Part shown: one piece after another, positions 27,394 to 38,797 of the stretch
Position numbering within the stretch: the stretch's first letter is position 1
How the letters are laid out: each line of letters begins with the position of its first letter
Assembly: GCF_003574625.1 (NCBI RefSeq)
Contig: NZ_QNUJ01000013.1
Location: 123,565 to 187,564 of the forward strand
Length of the DNA stretch: 64,000 bases
Origin: Shinella zoogloeoides
Lineage (GTDB): Bacteria; Pseudomonadota; Alphaproteobacteria; Rhizobiales; Rhizobiaceae
Direction: 5' to 3'
The notes under the pieces: model-generated
Database searches by the model: none
What the model was told of the DNA's origin: nothing
Seen by the model: only the letters and a program-made list of their open reading frames with translations
Translations under genes and position numbers: made by a program

Positions 27394-27432
27394 AAGAAAC
27401 CCGCGGGGATCGCTCCCCGCGGGTTTTTGTTT
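27394..27432. terminator. bidirectional terminator between bamE and hppA
   Basis: The arms CCCGCGGGGA and TCCCCGCGGG pair perfectly around a 4-nt loop. They are followed by TTTTTGTTT on plus and preceded by an A-rich run that gives T-rich RNA on minus. It can stop both convergent genes. Confidence 0.92.
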
Positions 27433-27446
27433 GATCGCCGTCCGGA

Positions 27447-29582
27447 TCAGGCGAGAACGGCGAGCAGCAGCAAGGCCACGATATTGGTGATCTTGATCGC
27501 CGGGTTCACAGCCGGGCCGGCCGTGTCCTTGTAGGGATCGCCGACCGTGTCGCCGGTGACGGAGGCCTTGTGGGCTTCCGAGCCCTTGAGGTGGCGGTTG
27601 CCGTCCTTGTCGACGAAACCGTCCTCGAAGCTCTTCTTGGCATTGTCCCACGCGCCGCCGCCGGAGGTCATGGAGATCGCCACGAAGAGGCCGTTGACGA
27701 TGACGCCGAGCAGCGAGGCGCCGAGCGCCGCGAAGGCCGAGGCCTTCGAGCCGGAGATGAGCAGCACGCCGAAATAGACGACGAGCGGCGCCAGCACCGG
27801 CAGCAGCGAGGGAATGATCATCTCGCGGATCGCCGCCTTGGTCAGGATATCCACCGCGCGGCCGTAATCCGGCCGTTCGGTGCCGGCCATGATGCCGGCC
27901 TTCTCGCGGAACTGTCGACGCACTTCCTCCACGATGGAACCCGCCGCCCGGCCGACGGCGGTCATCGCGATACCGCCGAAGAGGTAGGGGATGAGGCCAC
28001 CGAAGATGAGACCGGCCACCACATAGGGATTGGAGAGGTCGAAGGAGATCGTGCCGATATCCGCGAAATACGGATATTTGTCGCCGTTCGCCGCGAAATA
28101 GGCGAGGTCGTTCGAATAGGCGGCGAAAAGCACCAGCGCGCCGAGGCCGGCCGAGCCGATCGCGTAGCCCTTGGTGACGGCCTTGGTCGTGTTGCCGACG
28201 GCGTCGAGCGCGTCGGTGGACTTGCGCACCTCCGGCGGCAGGTGGGACATTTCGGCGATGCCGCCGGCATTGTCCGTAACCGGGCCGAAGGCATCGAGCG
28301 CCACGATCATGCCGGCAATGCCGAGCATGCCGGTGACGGCGATGCCGGTGCCGAAGAGGCCGGCGAGCTGGTAGGTGGCAATGATGCCGCCGACGATGAC
28401 GATCGCCGGCAGCGCCGTCGATTCCAGCGAGACGGCGAGGCCCTGGATGACGTTCGTGCCGTGACCGGTGACGGACGCCTGGGCGATGGAGTTCACCGGG
28501 CGCTTGTTGGTGCCGGTATAGTATTCGGTGATCACCACGATGAGGGCCGTCACCAGAAGCCCGAGCAGGCCGCAGATGAAGAGGTTCGTGCCGGTGATCT
28601 CCTTGCCCGCCACGGTGCCGAGACTGCCCCAGCCGACCGTGAGCGACGTCGCGGCCCCAAGGCCGAGGACCGAAAGCACGCCCGTCACGATGAGGCCCTT
28701 GTAGAGGGCGCCCATGATCGAGCCGTTCGAGCCGAGCTTGACGAAGAAGGAACCGATGATCGAGGTGATGATGCAGGCGCCGCAGATGGCGAGCGGATAG
28801 ATCATCGCGCTCGCGAGGATCGGCGTGGCCGCGAAGAAGATCGCCGCGAGGACCATGGTGGCGACGACCGTCACCGCATAGGTCTCGAAGAGGTCGGCGG
28901 CCATGCCGGCGCAGTCGCCGACATTGTCGCCCACATTGTCGGCGATGGTGGCCGGGTTGCGCGGGTCGTCCTCGGGAATGCCGGCCTCGACCTTGCCGAC
29001 GAGGTCGCCGCCGACATCCGCACCCTTGGTGAAGATGCCGCCGCCGAGACGGGCGAAGATCGAGATCAGCGATGCGCCGAAGCCGAGCGCGACGAGCGCG
29101 TCGATGACCTCGCGCGAGGCCGGTTCCTGGCCGAGGACGCCGGTCAGGATCCAGTAGTAGATGGAGACGCCGAGAAGCGCGAGACCCGCCACCAGCATGC
29201 CGGTGATCGCGCCCGACTTGAAGGCGATGTCCAGGCCGGAGGACAGGCTGACGGACGCGGCCTGCGCCGTGCGCACATTGGCGCGGACGGAAACATGCAT
29301 GCCGATGAAACCGGCAACGCCCGAAAGCACGGCGCCGATCAGGAAACCGATGGCGGCCGTTGCGGAAAGCAGTAGCCAGGTGCCGATGAAGACGACGACC
29401 CCGACGATGGCAATGGTCTTGTACTGCCGGGTGAGATAGGCCTGCGCCCCTTCCCGGATATAACCTGCAATTTCCTGCATGCGGGCATTCCCCTGGTCGG
29501 CGGCCAGCACCGACTGTGTCGCCCAGATGGCATAGACCACCGAGAGCAACCCGCATGCGATAACGCCAAACAATATGGTCAT
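27447..29582 (-). CDS. hppA: K+-independent proton-translocating membrane pyrophosphatase
   Basis: A 711-residue integral membrane pyrophosphatase with about 16 helices, using PPi hydrolysis to pump H+. The substrate motif [19 protein letters not shown] and the second acidic motif [18 protein letters not shown] are intact. The sequence [20 protein letters not shown] has Lys after GNTT, the mark of the K+-independent class. The ATG at 29582 follows AAGGAGG. The gene is monocistronic, with its own terminator and a 190-bp leader gap to the MFS gene. Homologues in rhizobia are known from acidocalcisome-like membranes and acid tolerance. Confidence 0.96.
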   Translation of the reverse strand: MTILFGVIACGLLSVVYAIWATQSVLAADQGNARMQEIAGYIREGAQAYLTRQYKTIAIVGVVVFIGTWLLLSATAAIGFLIGAVLSGVAGFIGMHVSVRANVRTAQAASVSLSSGLDIAFKSGAITGMLVAGLALLGVSIYYWILTGVLGQEPASREVIDALVALGFGASLISIFARLGGGIFTKGADVGGDLVGKVEAGIPEDDPRNPATIADNVGDNVGDCAGMAADLFETYAVTVVATMVLAAIFFAATPILASAMIYPLAICGACIITSIIGSFFVKLGSNGSIMGALYKGLIVTGVLSVLGLGAATSLTVGWGSLGTVAGKEITGTNLFICGLLGLLVTALIVVITEYYTGTNKRPVNSIAQASVTGHGTNVIQGLAVSLESTALPAIVIVGGIIATYQLAGLFGTGIAVTGMLGIAGMIVALDAFGPVTDNAGGIAEMSHLPPEVRKSTDALDAVGNTTKAVTKGYAIGSAGLGALVLFAAYSNDLAYFAANGDKYPYFADIGTISFDLSNPYVVAGLIFGGLIPYLFGGIAMTAVGRAAGSIVEEVRRQFREKAGIMAGTERPDYGRAVDILTKAAIREMIIPSLLPVLAPLVVYFGVLLISGSKASAFAALGASLLGVIVNGLFVAISMTSGGGAWDNAKKSFEDGFVDKDGNRHLKGSEAHKASVTGDTVGDPYKDTAGPAVNPAIKITNIVALLLLAVLA

Positions 29583-29771
29583 TTCGCTCTGTCCTCCTTG
29601 GAGGCTCCGGGGTCCTCTCCCCGCAGCCGAAAAGCGCCTGCTCCCCTTGCCTCCTCACAAGTGGAAACCGGCGCGGCCAGAGTGCGTTTGCGAATCGGTT
29701 GCGTCAAGCCGCTGCACCGCGGCAAGCGCTTCTAAAAAACGGATTTTTCGAGGCGGCTCGGTGCGAACCGA

Positions 29772-30998
29772 TTAGACGGCAGCGCGGCGCGTACGCAAAA
29801 GCAGGAGCAGCACCAGAACGAGGCTGACGCCGGTGATGGGCCAGAACATCAGGTTGATCGCCTGCCAGCCATAGGTGTTGAACACCTTGCCGGAGGAGAA
29901 GGAGGCGAGCGCCACCGCCCCGAAGAGGATGATGTCGTGGAAGCCCTGCACCTTGTCGGCCTCGTGCGGGCGATAGCTGGAGGCGACGATGGCCGTGGCG
30001 CCGATGAAGCCGAAGTTCCAGCCGATGCCGAGCAGGATGAGCGCACCCCAGAAATTCCACAGCGCGATGCCCATATGCGCGACCCCGGCGCAACCCATGA
30101 GGATGATGAGGCCGGCGGCCACCACCTTCTCCGTGCCGAAGCGCTGGATCAGCATGCCCGTGAAGAAGCTCGGGGCGAACATGGCAAGCACGTGCCACTG
30201 GATGCCGAGCGTCGCCATTTCCGGCGAGAAACCGCAGCCGATGACCATGGCGAGCGGCGCGCCGGTCATCATGAAGGTCATCAGCGCATAGGAGGAAATG
30301 CCGCAGACCATGCCGGTCAGGAAGCGCTGGGTCAGCACGATCTCGCGCAGCGGCCGCACGGGCGCGCCGCTGGCGGCGCCGGCCGCCTTGTGGTCGGGCA
30401 GGCGCAGCAGGAAGAACAGGACGATGGCGAGGCCGCAGAGCGGCGCGAGCGCCACGAAGGCGCCGGCGAAGAGCACGGGCTCGAAGAGGTCCTTGGTGAG
30501 GATGACGACCTGCGGGCCGAGGATTGCCGAGATGACGCCGCCGGCGAGGATCCAGGAGATGGCGCGCGGCTTGTAGAACGAGGGCGAGGCATCGGCCGCG
30601 GCGAAGCGGATCTTCTGCGCGAAACCGCTGGAAATGCCGACGAGCATGAAGCCGAGGGCGAAGAGCCAGAAATCGCCGCGGAAGAGCGCGATGGCCGCGA
30701 TCAGCCCGCCGCTCGCCCCAACCAGCGCGCCGACGACGAAGCCATAGGCGCGTCCGAGCAGGCGCGCGGCGATGGCGACGAGCACGGCGCCGAGCGCCAC
30801 GCCGACATTGAAGCCGGTCAGCGGGGCGGTCGCCAGCGACTTGTCCGCGCCGAGCAGATTGTAGCCGGCAAGGCCGCCGACGGAGAAGACGATAGGACCG
30901 GACGAGGCAAGCAGCGCCTGCGCGAACATCAGCAGGAAGACGTTGCGGCGCGCGGCCGACAGTTCCCGTTCAAGACCTTCGACCGTGCCGACGCTCAT
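29772..30998 (-). CDS. MFS transporter
   Basis: A 408-residue protein with twelve predicted helices. The segments fit the major facilitator fold, for example ARLLGRAYGFVVGALVGASG after the first two helices and a central loop (LPDHKAAGAASGAPVRPLRE) between six-helix halves. It has no recognisable substrate signature, and the nearest resemblance is to uncharacterised YcaD-like/NNP-like rhizobial MFS proteins. It lies 12 bp downstream of nusB on the same strand and may be read through from the rib-nusB operon. Confidence 0.88.
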   Translation of the reverse strand: MSVGTVEGLERELSAARRNVFLLMFAQALLASSGPIVFSVGGLAGYNLLGADKSLATAPLTGFNVGVALGAVLVAIAARLLGRAYGFVVGALVGASGGLIAAIALFRGDFWLFALGFMLVGISSGFAQKIRFAAADASPSFYKPRAISWILAGGVISAILGPQVVILTKDLFEPVLFAGAFVALAPLCGLAIVLFFLLRLPDHKAAGAASGAPVRPLREIVLTQRFLTGMVCGISSYALMTFMMTGAPLAMVIGCGFSPEMATLGIQWHVLAMFAPSFFTGMLIQRFGTEKVVAAGLIILMGCAGVAHMGIALWNFWGALILLGIGWNFGFIGATAIVASSYRPHEADKVQGFHDIILFGAVALASFSSGKVFNTYGWQAINLMFWPITGVSLVLVLLLLLRTRRAAV

Positions 30999-31010
30999 CG
31001 TGCCTACCGT

Positions 31011-31493
31011 TTACTTGCGTGTATCCGTCCGAACCTGCCTGGCGATGCGGTCGAGAACCGCGTTCACCAGCTTCGGCTCCTCGTCCTCGAAGAACGCCTT
31101 GGCGATCTCGACATATTCCGTGACGATCACGGCGACCGGCACGTCCTTGCGCTCGCGCAGCTCGAAGGTGCCGGCGCGCAGGATGGCGCGGACCGTCGAA
31201 TCGAGGCGGGACAGCGCCCAGTCGTCCTGCAGCGCCGCGCCGATCAGCGGATCGAGCTGGCGCTGGTCGCGCACGACGCCCGAGACGATGGAGCGGAACC
31301 AGGAGGGATCCGCCTTCAGATAGGTGTCGCCGTCCAGTTCCTGGCCGAGGCGGTGCGCCTCGTATTCGGCGACGATCTCCAGCACGCCGGTGCCGCCGAT
31401 ATCCATCTGGTAGAGCGCCTGCACGGCGGCAAGGCGCGCCGCGCCGCGCTGGTTGGCCGGTTTCACCGGCTGCTGGTTCTTCTCGGTGGTCAC
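31011..31493 (-). CDS. nusB: transcription antitermination factor NusB
   Basis: A 160-residue NusB. Visible family parts are [20 protein letters not shown] at the N-terminus, [40 protein letters not shown] and [20 protein letters not shown]. With NusE it binds boxA of rRNA leaders for antitermination. The start is GTG at 31493 and overlaps the ribH stop by four bases (GTGA), so it is coupled to ribH. The ribH-nusB pairing is a common bacterial order. Confidence 0.96.
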   Translation of the reverse strand: MTTEKNQQPVKPANQRGAARLAAVQALYQMDIGGTGVLEIVAEYEAHRLGQELDGDTYLKADPSWFRSIVSGVVRDQRQLDPLIGAALQDDWALSRLDSTVRAILRAGTFELRERKDVPVAVIVTEYVEIAKAFFEDEEPKLVNAVLDRIARQVRTDTRK

Positions 31494-31951
31494 TGTTCGC
31501 CGCCCAGTTTCTTCTTCAGCTCGATCATGGTCAGCGCCGCGCGGGCCGCAAAACCGCCCTTGTCGCCTTCCGAGCGGCGCGCGCGCGCCCAGCCCTGCTC
31601 GTCGTTCTCGACCGTCAGGATGCCGTTGCCGATGGGGAGGGCCTCGCTGACGGAGAGGTCCATCAGCGCGCGGCAGGATTCGTTGGCGACGATGTCGAAA
31701 TGGTAGGTCTCGCCGCGGATGACCATGCCGAGCGCGACGAAGCCGTCATACCAAGTGCCGGCATTTTCCATGCCGTCGAGCGCCATGGAGATGGCGGCCG
31801 GGATTTCGAGCGCGCCCATGACGGTCACGATGTCGTAGGTCGCGCCGGCCGCGTCGAGCGCGTGCTTGGCGCCGTCGAGCATCGCATCGGCCATGTCGTC
31901 GTAGAAACGGGCCTCGACGATGAGGAGATGGGGATTATCGGTGTTGGCCAT
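31490..31951 (-). CDS. ribH: 6,7-dimethyl-8-ribityllumazine synthase
   Basis: A 153-residue lumazine synthase, the penultimate enzyme of riboflavin synthesis. It has [20 protein letters not shown] at the start, the [15 protein letters not shown] substrate segment, [20 protein letters not shown] with catalytic His, and the end [19 protein letters not shown] precedes the ATG. It is the third riboflavin gene of the leftward operon and is separated from ribE by a diguanylate cyclase gene. Confidence 0.96.
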   Translation of the reverse strand: MANTDNPHLLIVEARFYDDMADAMLDGAKHALDAAGATYDIVTVMGALEIPAAISMALDGMENAGTWYDGFVALGMVIRGETYHFDIVANESCRALMDLSVSEALPIGNGILTVENDEQGWARARRSEGDKGGFAARAALTMIELKKKLGGEQ

Positions 31952-32132
31952 GAATCACCTGAAAATTGGAAGCAGGCCACGCAATTGCGGGCGGAAGCGG
32001 CGGTCAAACCACGACGGACGGGGCTTGGCAAGCGTTTTCCGCCCCCTGCGGCGTTTTCCGCCCTCCCCGCATGGCCGGCCCTTCGGGGGACGGAACCGTC
32101 GACTACCGGGAAGACGAGCCCAGCGCCTGAGA

Positions 32133-33269
32133 TCAGGCGGCGAGCGACACGCGGTTGCGGCCGCCGCGCTTGGCCTCGTAGAGCGCCTTGTCGGCGTTGC
32201 TGAGGAGGGAATCGAAGCTCGCGCAGGCCTCGTTGCCGAAGGCGATGCCGGCGCTCACGGTGCAGCTTATCGAGCGCCCGCCGATAGGGATCAGCTTGGC
32301 GGCGAAATCGGCGCGGATGCATTCGGCAATGTGCTGCGCCCGGTGCGGCAGCGTGCGGTCCAGTACCACGACGAATTCCTCTCCGCCCAGGCGGGCGACG
32401 CAGGCCGCCGCGCCGCAGGCATCGCACAGCACCGCGGCAAAGGCCTTCAGCACCGCATCGCCGGCCGCATGGCCGTGGCGGTCGTTGACCGACTTGAAGC
32501 TGTCGAGGTCGAAGGCGATGGCCGCCCGGTGCGCGCCGACCGTCTCCTCGCCGTAGCGGTCGAAGAGCGCCCGGCGGTTGAGAAGGCCCGTCAGCGCATC
32601 CGTATTGGCGGCGCGCTGGTGGTTGCGGGCGACACGCCACTGGTTGAGCGCCAGCGACATGGCGCCGATGCCGCTTATGCCCATGATCGCCACGACGAGA
32701 TTGAGGTTTTCCGCCCAGTTGTCCGGCGCATGGCCGAGCACCATGCGGCCATCGTGAATGAGCACGCCGGCGCACAGGACGAAGGACAGCGCCGTCAGCA
32801 GGTAGAGGATGACCATGCCGGTGAGCGGCAGCGGCGCCTCGTCCCGGCCGCGCCAGTATTCGCCGGCCGTGGCGACGAGCGCAGCGGCGATCAACAGGTT
32901 GAGCGCGACGAAGCCCGCGCCGTCATAGCCGGCCACCAGCCAGGGGAGCGCAATGGCCGAACTCGCGAGGAAGGCGGCGAGGATGCGGCCGCGGCCGCGC
33001 CGGCCCGTGCGGAAACGATAGGCCGCGCCATAGATGAAGGCGAAGCCGAGGAACTGCAGCGCGAAGGCAAGGCATCCGATCCGGAAGTCGGGGTTGTCGA
33101 AATAGATGCTGTAGACCACGACGGCCGGAACGATGCAGCCGATGCCGAGGGACCAAGAGAGCAGGAAGCGCTCGACCCGGGCGGACATCCATGTGGCGAA
33201 CAGGGTGGCGGAAAGGCAAAAGCCCGCCAGCCCGATAGCCAGGAGAAGAGTGTTATAGTCCGGCATCAT
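32133..33269 (-). CDS. membrane-bound diguanylate cyclase (GGDEF domain)
   Basis: A 378-residue protein with about six to seven N-terminal transmembrane helices (residues 1-200) and a C-terminal GGDEF domain. The domain starts NTDALTGLLNRRALFDRYGE, contains FDLDSFKSVNDRHGHAAGDA and the active motif ARLGGEEFVVV. The GGEEF form is catalytically competent, so it should make c-di-GMP. The RxxD inhibitory site expected five residues before the motif is absent (GAAAC there). The membrane part resembles no sensor I can name. Two adjacent ATGs (33269, 33266) are possible. It sits inside the riboflavin operon. Confidence 0.9.
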   Translation of the reverse strand: MMPDYNTLLLAIGLAGFCLSATLFATWMSARVERFLLSWSLGIGCIVPAVVVYSIYFDNPDFRIGCLAFALQFLGFAFIYGAAYRFRTGRRGRGRILAAFLASSAIALPWLVAGYDGAGFVALNLLIAAALVATAGEYWRGRDEAPLPLTGMVILYLLTALSFVLCAGVLIHDGRMVLGHAPDNWAENLNLVVAIMGISGIGAMSLALNQWRVARNHQRAANTDALTGLLNRRALFDRYGEETVGAHRAAIAFDLDSFKSVNDRHGHAAGDAVLKAFAAVLCDACGAAACVARLGGEEFVVVLDRTLPHRAQHIAECIRADFAAKLIPIGGRSISCTVSAGIAFGNEACASFDSLLSNADKALYEAKRGGRNRVSLAA

Positions 33270-33494
33270 GCACGAGCGTCCCCAGGTCCGATGCCGCACC
33301 CTAGGAGCGCAGAAGTATCGATATCGTTACCTCGGAGATGGCTTGCCGCCGATTTCCTGTGCCGTTTCGCAACGAACCTCGAGATTGTCACGCCGCGGTC
33401 ACGCCCGGATGCAACCGGACGCAACCTTGTTGCCCGTCCGCCGGCCTTTTACCGGCGGGGACGAGCCAATGCGCCTGCTTCGGAAGGTTCTCTC

Positions 33495-34112
33495 CTACGC
33501 CTTCGGCGCAGGGAATTCCGCCAGCCGGGCGGCGTAGCGCGCCATGGTGTCGACCTCGAAATTGACGAAATCGCCGGCCTTGCGCTCGCCCCAGGTGGTG
33601 ACCTCCAGCGTGTGGCGGATGAGGAGCACGTCGAAGACCGCGCCATCCACCGCATTGACGGTGAGCGAGGTGCCGTCGAGCGCGACGGAGCCCTTCGGGG
33701 CGACGAAGCGCTCCAGCCCTTCCGGCGCGCGGATGCGGAAGCGCGTGGCGTCCCCTTCCGCCTCGACGGAGAGGATTTCGGCCTTGCCGTCCACATGGCC
33801 GGAGACAATGTGGCCGCCGAGTTCGTCGCCGATCTTCAGGGACCGTTCGAGATTGATGCGCGTTCCAGCCGTCCAGGAGCCGATTGTCGTCAGCCGCAGC
33901 GCCTCTTCCCAGGCCTCGACCTCGAACCAGCGAGCATTCGCGCCTTCCTCCGGCAGCGCGGTCACGGTGAGGCAGGTGCCCGAATGGGCAATGGAGGCGC
34001 CCATGTCGATGGTGGCGGGATCGTAGTTGGTGCGCACGCGCAGGCGGACGCCCTCGTTCATGGGCTCGATCTTCTCGACCGTTCCGATATCCGTGACAAT
34101 GCCGGTAAACAT
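33495..34112 (-). CDS. ribE: riboflavin synthase, alpha chain
   Basis: A 205-residue protein with the two tandem lumazine-binding barrels of riboflavin synthase. The first begins MFTGIVTDIGTVEKIEPMNE and has SIAHSGTCLTV; the second has GGHIVSGHVDGKAEILSVEA and SVALDGTSLTVNAVDGAVFD. It dismutates two lumazines to riboflavin plus the pyrimidine. The ATG at 34112 overlaps the ribD stop (TGATG). A CCGCCGG/CCGGCGG hairpin lies 45-65 bp after the stop. Also named ribC in rhizobia. Confidence 0.95.
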   Translation of the reverse strand: MFTGIVTDIGTVEKIEPMNEGVRLRVRTNYDPATIDMGASIAHSGTCLTVTALPEEGANARWFEVEAWEEALRLTTIGSWTAGTRINLERSLKIGDELGGHIVSGHVDGKAEILSVEAEGDATRFRIRAPEGLERFVAPKGSVALDGTSLTVNAVDGAVFDVLLIRHTLEVTTWGERKAGDFVNFEVDTMARYAARLAEFPAPKA

Positions 34113-35209
34113 CAATCGTCTCTTTCGTATTCTTGCAGGACATCCGCGCCGTAGCGCGCCGTGTGGCGAAGCGAGAAGCCGTCCGGCGTCCGCCCGGACA
34201 CAAATGGGGATGCGACCCCGTCCTTGCCAATGGCCTCGGGGCCGGTAAAGAGCAGGATGCGGCCGACGAGGCCAGCTTCGAGGAAGGACATGGCCGTGCG
34301 CGCGCCGCCCTCCACCAGCAGCGAGGAGATGCCGCGCGTCGCCAGCGCCGTCAACAGGGCATCGAGCTTGCGCGGATCGCAGATCAGCACCTCGACGCCG
34401 AGCGCCTCCAGCGCCGCCTGGCGCGCGAGGAAGCCGGGATCGTCCCTGCGGTCTCTTTCCGTCACGGCGATGACCGGCACCGTTTGCGCCGTCTGCGCCA
34501 GCTTCGAGGCCGGCGGCAGTTCCAGCCGCGGATCGAGCACGATGCGCACCGGCGAGCGGGCCTCGAGGCCCGGCAGGCGGCAGGTGAGTTCCGGATCGTC
34601 GGCGAGCGCCGTGCCGATGCCAATAAGGATCGCGTCCGTCTCGGCGCGCAGCACATGCACCTGGCCGCGCGAGACGGGGCCGGTGATCGCCACCTGTCCC
34701 TCCCCCAGCCGGCCGAGCATGCCGTCAGCGGAAACGGCAAGTTTCAGAGTCACATAGGGCTGCTTCTTCGTCTGTCGATTCAGGTAGGCGGCAAGGGCCT
34801 CCCGGCCCGCTTCCTCCAGAACGCCGGTCTCCACCGCGATGCCGGCATCGCGCAGCATGGCAAGGCCCCTGCCCGCGACGCGCTCGTCCGGGTCCGTCAC
34901 CGACACGACGACGCGGGCGATGCCGGCGGCGATCAGCGCCTCGGAGCATGGCGGCGTCTTGCCGTGGTGGGAGCAGGGTTCAAGGGTGACATAGGCTGTC
35001 GCACCGCGCGCCGCCGCGCCCGCCTCGGCGAGCGCCTGCGTTTCCGCATGCGGCCTGCCGCCCGGCGCGGTGACGGCCGAGCCGACGACCACGCCATCCC
35101 TGACGATCAGGCAGGCGACGGAGGGATTGGTAGAGGTCAGGCCAAGGTTGCGGCGGCTGAGGCGGATCGCCGCCGCCATGAAGCGCTTATCTTCCGCCTG
35201 GGAAGACAT
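34112..35209 (-). CDS. ribD: bifunctional diaminohydroxyphosphoribosylaminopyrimidine deaminase / uracil reductase
   Basis: A 365-residue two-domain enzyme for steps two and three of riboflavin synthesis. The N-terminal deaminase has the zinc site HAETQAL and TLEPCSHHGKTPPCSEAL; the C-terminal reductase has VTLKLAVSADGMLG, AILIGIGTALADDPEL and LLVEGGARTAMSFLEAGLVG. Its stop overlaps the ribE start, and its ATG lies two bases before the nrdR stop boundary, so the genes form a tight operon with glyA upstream. Confidence 0.96.
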   Translation of the reverse strand: MSSQAEDKRFMAAAIRLSRRNLGLTSTNPSVACLIVRDGVVVGSAVTAPGGRPHAETQALAEAGAAARGATAYVTLEPCSHHGKTPPCSEALIAAGIARVVVSVTDPDERVAGRGLAMLRDAGIAVETGVLEEAGREALAAYLNRQTKKQPYVTLKLAVSADGMLGRLGEGQVAITGPVSRGQVHVLRAETDAILIGIGTALADDPELTCRLPGLEARSPVRIVLDPRLELPPASKLAQTAQTVPVIAVTERDRRDDPGFLARQAALEALGVEVLICDPRKLDALLTALATRGISSLLVEGGARTAMSFLEAGLVGRILLFTGPEAIGKDGVASPFVSGRTPDGFSLRHTARYGADVLQEYERDD

Positions 35210-35689
35210 CTAGCCGTCGGCGCCCGGATCCCGGGCGATCTTGGCGGCGACTTCGGCGAGGATCTTCTCGAAGTCGTCGACATGAGAGAAGTCGCGGTAG
35301 ACCGAGGCGTAGCGCACGAAGCCCACGTCATCGAGCGCCTTCAGCGCCTCCAGCACCTGGAGGCCGATCTCCTCGGAGGCGATTTCCGTCTCGCCGGAGC
35401 TTTCGAGCCGGCGGACGATGCCCGAGACCGCGCGTTCGATGCGATCCCGGTCGACGGGCCGCTTGCGAAGCGCGATCTCGAAGGATTTCAGCAGCTTGTC
35501 GCGGTCGAAGGGGGCCTTGCGGCCCGTCTTCTTGACGACCATCAGATCCCGCAGCTGCACCCGTTCGAAGGTCGTGAACCGACCGCCGCAATCCGGGCAG
35601 ATGCGCCGGCGGCGAATGGCGGCCCCGTCCTCTGCGGGACGGGAGTCCTTCACCTGCGTATCTTCCGAACCGCAATAGGGGCAGCGCAT
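35210..35689 (-). CDS. nrdR: transcriptional repressor NrdR
   Basis: A 159-residue repressor of ribonucleotide reductase genes. The N-terminal zinc ribbon shows CPYCGSEDT and [14 protein letters not shown], with RRRR between the Cys pairs. The ATP-cone follows, with [20 protein letters not shown]. It senses ATP/dATP and binds NrdR boxes near nrd promoters; none is in this window. It sits between glyA and ribD, the typical alphaproteobacterial order, with 13 bp to glyA. Confidence 0.97.
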   Translation of the reverse strand: MRCPYCGSEDTQVKDSRPAEDGAAIRRRRICPDCGGRFTTFERVQLRDLMVVKKTGRKAPFDRDKLLKSFEIALRKRPVDRDRIERAVSGIVRRLESSGETEIASEEIGLQVLEALKALDDVGFVRYASVYRDFSHVDDFEKILAEVAAKIARDPGADG

Positions 35690-35702
35690 TCTCTGATCCT
35701 GC

Positions 35703-37001
<1,299 letters not shown>

Positions 37002-37134
37002 CCTCGAGGCTCCTTAAGGGTGGGTGGCACGGTGTTTAACGTCCTCGCATGGCAAGGGCAATATCCGCTCCACGGTTTGCGCCATTTCGGCGCGTCTTAT
37101 GGGATAAAAACGACAGACGGCAGAAAGCCGGAAG

Positions 37135-37171
37135 GAAAAAGGCCCCGCGTTCCAGAGGGAAGCGGGGCCTT
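37135..37171 (-). terminator. Rho-independent terminator of the L,D-transpeptidase gene
   Basis: On the minus strand GGCCCCGC and GCGGGGCC form an 8-bp stem followed by TTTTTCC. It lies 22 bp after the transpeptidase stop and before the glyA promoter region. Confidence 0.88.
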
Positions 37172-37192
37172 CGAAAAGTCAGACAAATAGCC

Positions 37193-38518
37193 TTATTGCG
37201 GCAGCAGGTCGTCGTCCGGGGAGCCGGCCGGCTTTTCCATGCCGTAGCCGGTCTGGAGGGCGAGTTCGGTGGCGCCGTCCATCTGGTAGATGTCGTCGCG
37301 GAACTGCACGACGCGGTCGCGGGCCGACCAGGCGCTGATGTAGACGAAATAGACCGGAACCTCGACGGCCAGCTTGATCGGCGTGTTGACGCGGTCGTTG
37401 ATGACCTTCTCGATCTGCTGGCGCGACCAGCCGGGCGTGTCGCGCAGCAGCCAGGTGATGAGGTCGCGGACGTTCTGCACGCGCACGCAGCCGGACGATT
37501 CGAAGCGCATCAGCTTGTTGAACAGGCCCTGCTGGGGCGTGTCGTGCATGTATTCGTTGTTCGTGTTGTGGAAGTTGATCTTGGTCGACGCCATGGCGTT
37601 GATCTTGCCCGGGTCCTGACGGAACATCAGGTTCGGCGCCTTGTCGGCGAACCAGTCCACGGTCTCCGGCGCGACCTCACGGCCGCTGCCGTCGATCAGG
37701 CGGATGTTGTTGCGCTTGAGGTAAGTCGGGTCCTTGCGCATCAGCGGCACGATGTCCTTCTCGACGATCGAGCGCGGCGCGGTCCAGTAGGGATTGAGGG
37801 TGACGTCGTAGATCTTCGAATTGAGGATATGTGTCGGGCGGCTGCTGCGGCCGACGACGGCGACATGGCGCAGCACGACGCGCCCGTCCTCCACCGCCTC
37901 GACGGAGGCAGCCGGGATATTGACCATCACGTAGCGCTGGCCGAGATCGCCGGACATGGTCTGCAGGCGCACGAGATTGGTGTTGAGCTGGTTGAGGCGC
38001 GTCGTCGCCGGCACGTTCATGGCCTTCAGCGAGAATTCGCCGAGCACGCCGTCCTGCGGCAGGCCGTGGCGGGCCTGGAAGCGCTTCACCGCGCCGTCGA
38101 CATAAGAATCGAAGGCGTTGGAGATGCCCGCTTCGCGCGACAGGTCTCCGGAGATCATCAAGCGCTGGCGCAGGGTCTGGACGCCGGGATCGACCACGCC
38201 GATCTGCAGCTTCTGGGCCGAGGAGACTTCCGGCCAGCCGCCGGCGGATACGATCTGCTGGTAGTCGGCGATCGCCTGCTGGATGTTCGGCACGGCGCCG
38301 GGGCCGAGGATCGGATTGTTCGAGGCGACGGCGTCGGCGCTGCGCGAGGCCTTGGCGTCGAACTGGTCGTCCCAGTTGCCGCGGCGCGATGCATCCAGAA
38401 TGTCGTCCATCGCCGACTGGGCAAACGCGGGCGCTGCAAGGGCAGCGGCGCCGAAGGTTGCGGCCGAACGCAGGAATGCACGGCGCGAGAACACATCAAA
38501 TCCGGTTTTGCGAGACAT
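37193..38518 (-). CDS. Tat-exported L,D-transpeptidase (YcbB-like)
   Basis: A 441-residue peptidoglycan cross-linking enzyme. The N-terminus has a twin-arginine signal (SRRAFLRSAATFGAAAL, cleavage near AFA-Q). A peptidoglycan-binding domain follows (YVDGAVKRFQARHGLPQDGV), then the YkuD catalytic domain with HNTNNEYMHDTP and the nucleophile Cys344 in FESSGCVRVQN. It forms 3-3 cross-links between diaminopimelate residues in the periplasm. The MarR-type regulator gene just upstream is of the LdtR kind, known in Liberibacter to control the neighbouring ldtP, so ldtP-like regulation is inferred. It ends in a clear terminator. Confidence 0.92.
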   Translation of the reverse strand: MSRKTGFDVFSRRAFLRSAATFGAAALAAPAFAQSAMDDILDASRRGNWDDQFDAKASRSADAVASNNPILGPGAVPNIQQAIADYQQIVSAGGWPEVSSAQKLQIGVVDPGVQTLRQRLMISGDLSREAGISNAFDSYVDGAVKRFQARHGLPQDGVLGEFSLKAMNVPATTRLNQLNTNLVRLQTMSGDLGQRYVMVNIPAASVEAVEDGRVVLRHVAVVGRSSRPTHILNSKIYDVTLNPYWTAPRSIVEKDIVPLMRKDPTYLKRNNIRLIDGSGREVAPETVDWFADKAPNLMFRQDPGKINAMASTKINFHNTNNEYMHDTPQQGLFNKLMRFESSGCVRVQNVRDLITWLLRDTPGWSRQQIEKVINDRVNTPIKLAVEVPVYFVYISAWSARDRVVQFRDDIYQMDGATELALQTGYGMEKPAGSPDDDLLPQ

Positions 38519-38724
38519 CTATCCTACCATCTCCTGAGACGCCACATCGAGCGGCGAGGTGCACGCGGCACGGGGGACCGAAGGGTCCATACCCGATGCA
38601 GCTATCACGAACAGGGTTAACAAACGCAAACCGGCCCTGCCGCCCGCGCATACCTGAGCCCATCGTCCGGGTGTCACAGCAATATGGCCAATTCGTGTCT
38701 CGGAGGCTGCGGGCCGGCCGCAAA

Positions 38725-38769
38725 CGAAAACGTGAAAAGCCGGACGCGCAGGGAACGCGGCCGGCTTTC
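38725..38769 (-). terminator. probable terminator of the ldtR-like gene
   Basis: On the minus strand GAAAGCCGG and CCGGCTTTTC form a 9-bp stem with a 17-nt loop, followed by ACGTTTTCG. It lies about 30 bp after the regulator stop. Confidence 0.6.
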
Positions 38770-38797
38770 GGAGGAGGTCGAAAAGAACGCCCGGGGA

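Noticed and set aside
27570..29375. 601-codon open frame opposite hppA
   Set aside because: Translation is a repetitive His/Arg/Asp/Glu-rich sequence antisense to conserved helices of the pyrophosphatase; no start signal.
31920..34154. 744-codon open frame opposite the GGDEF and ribE genes
   Set aside because: Crosses two real genes and their gap, with low-complexity translation.
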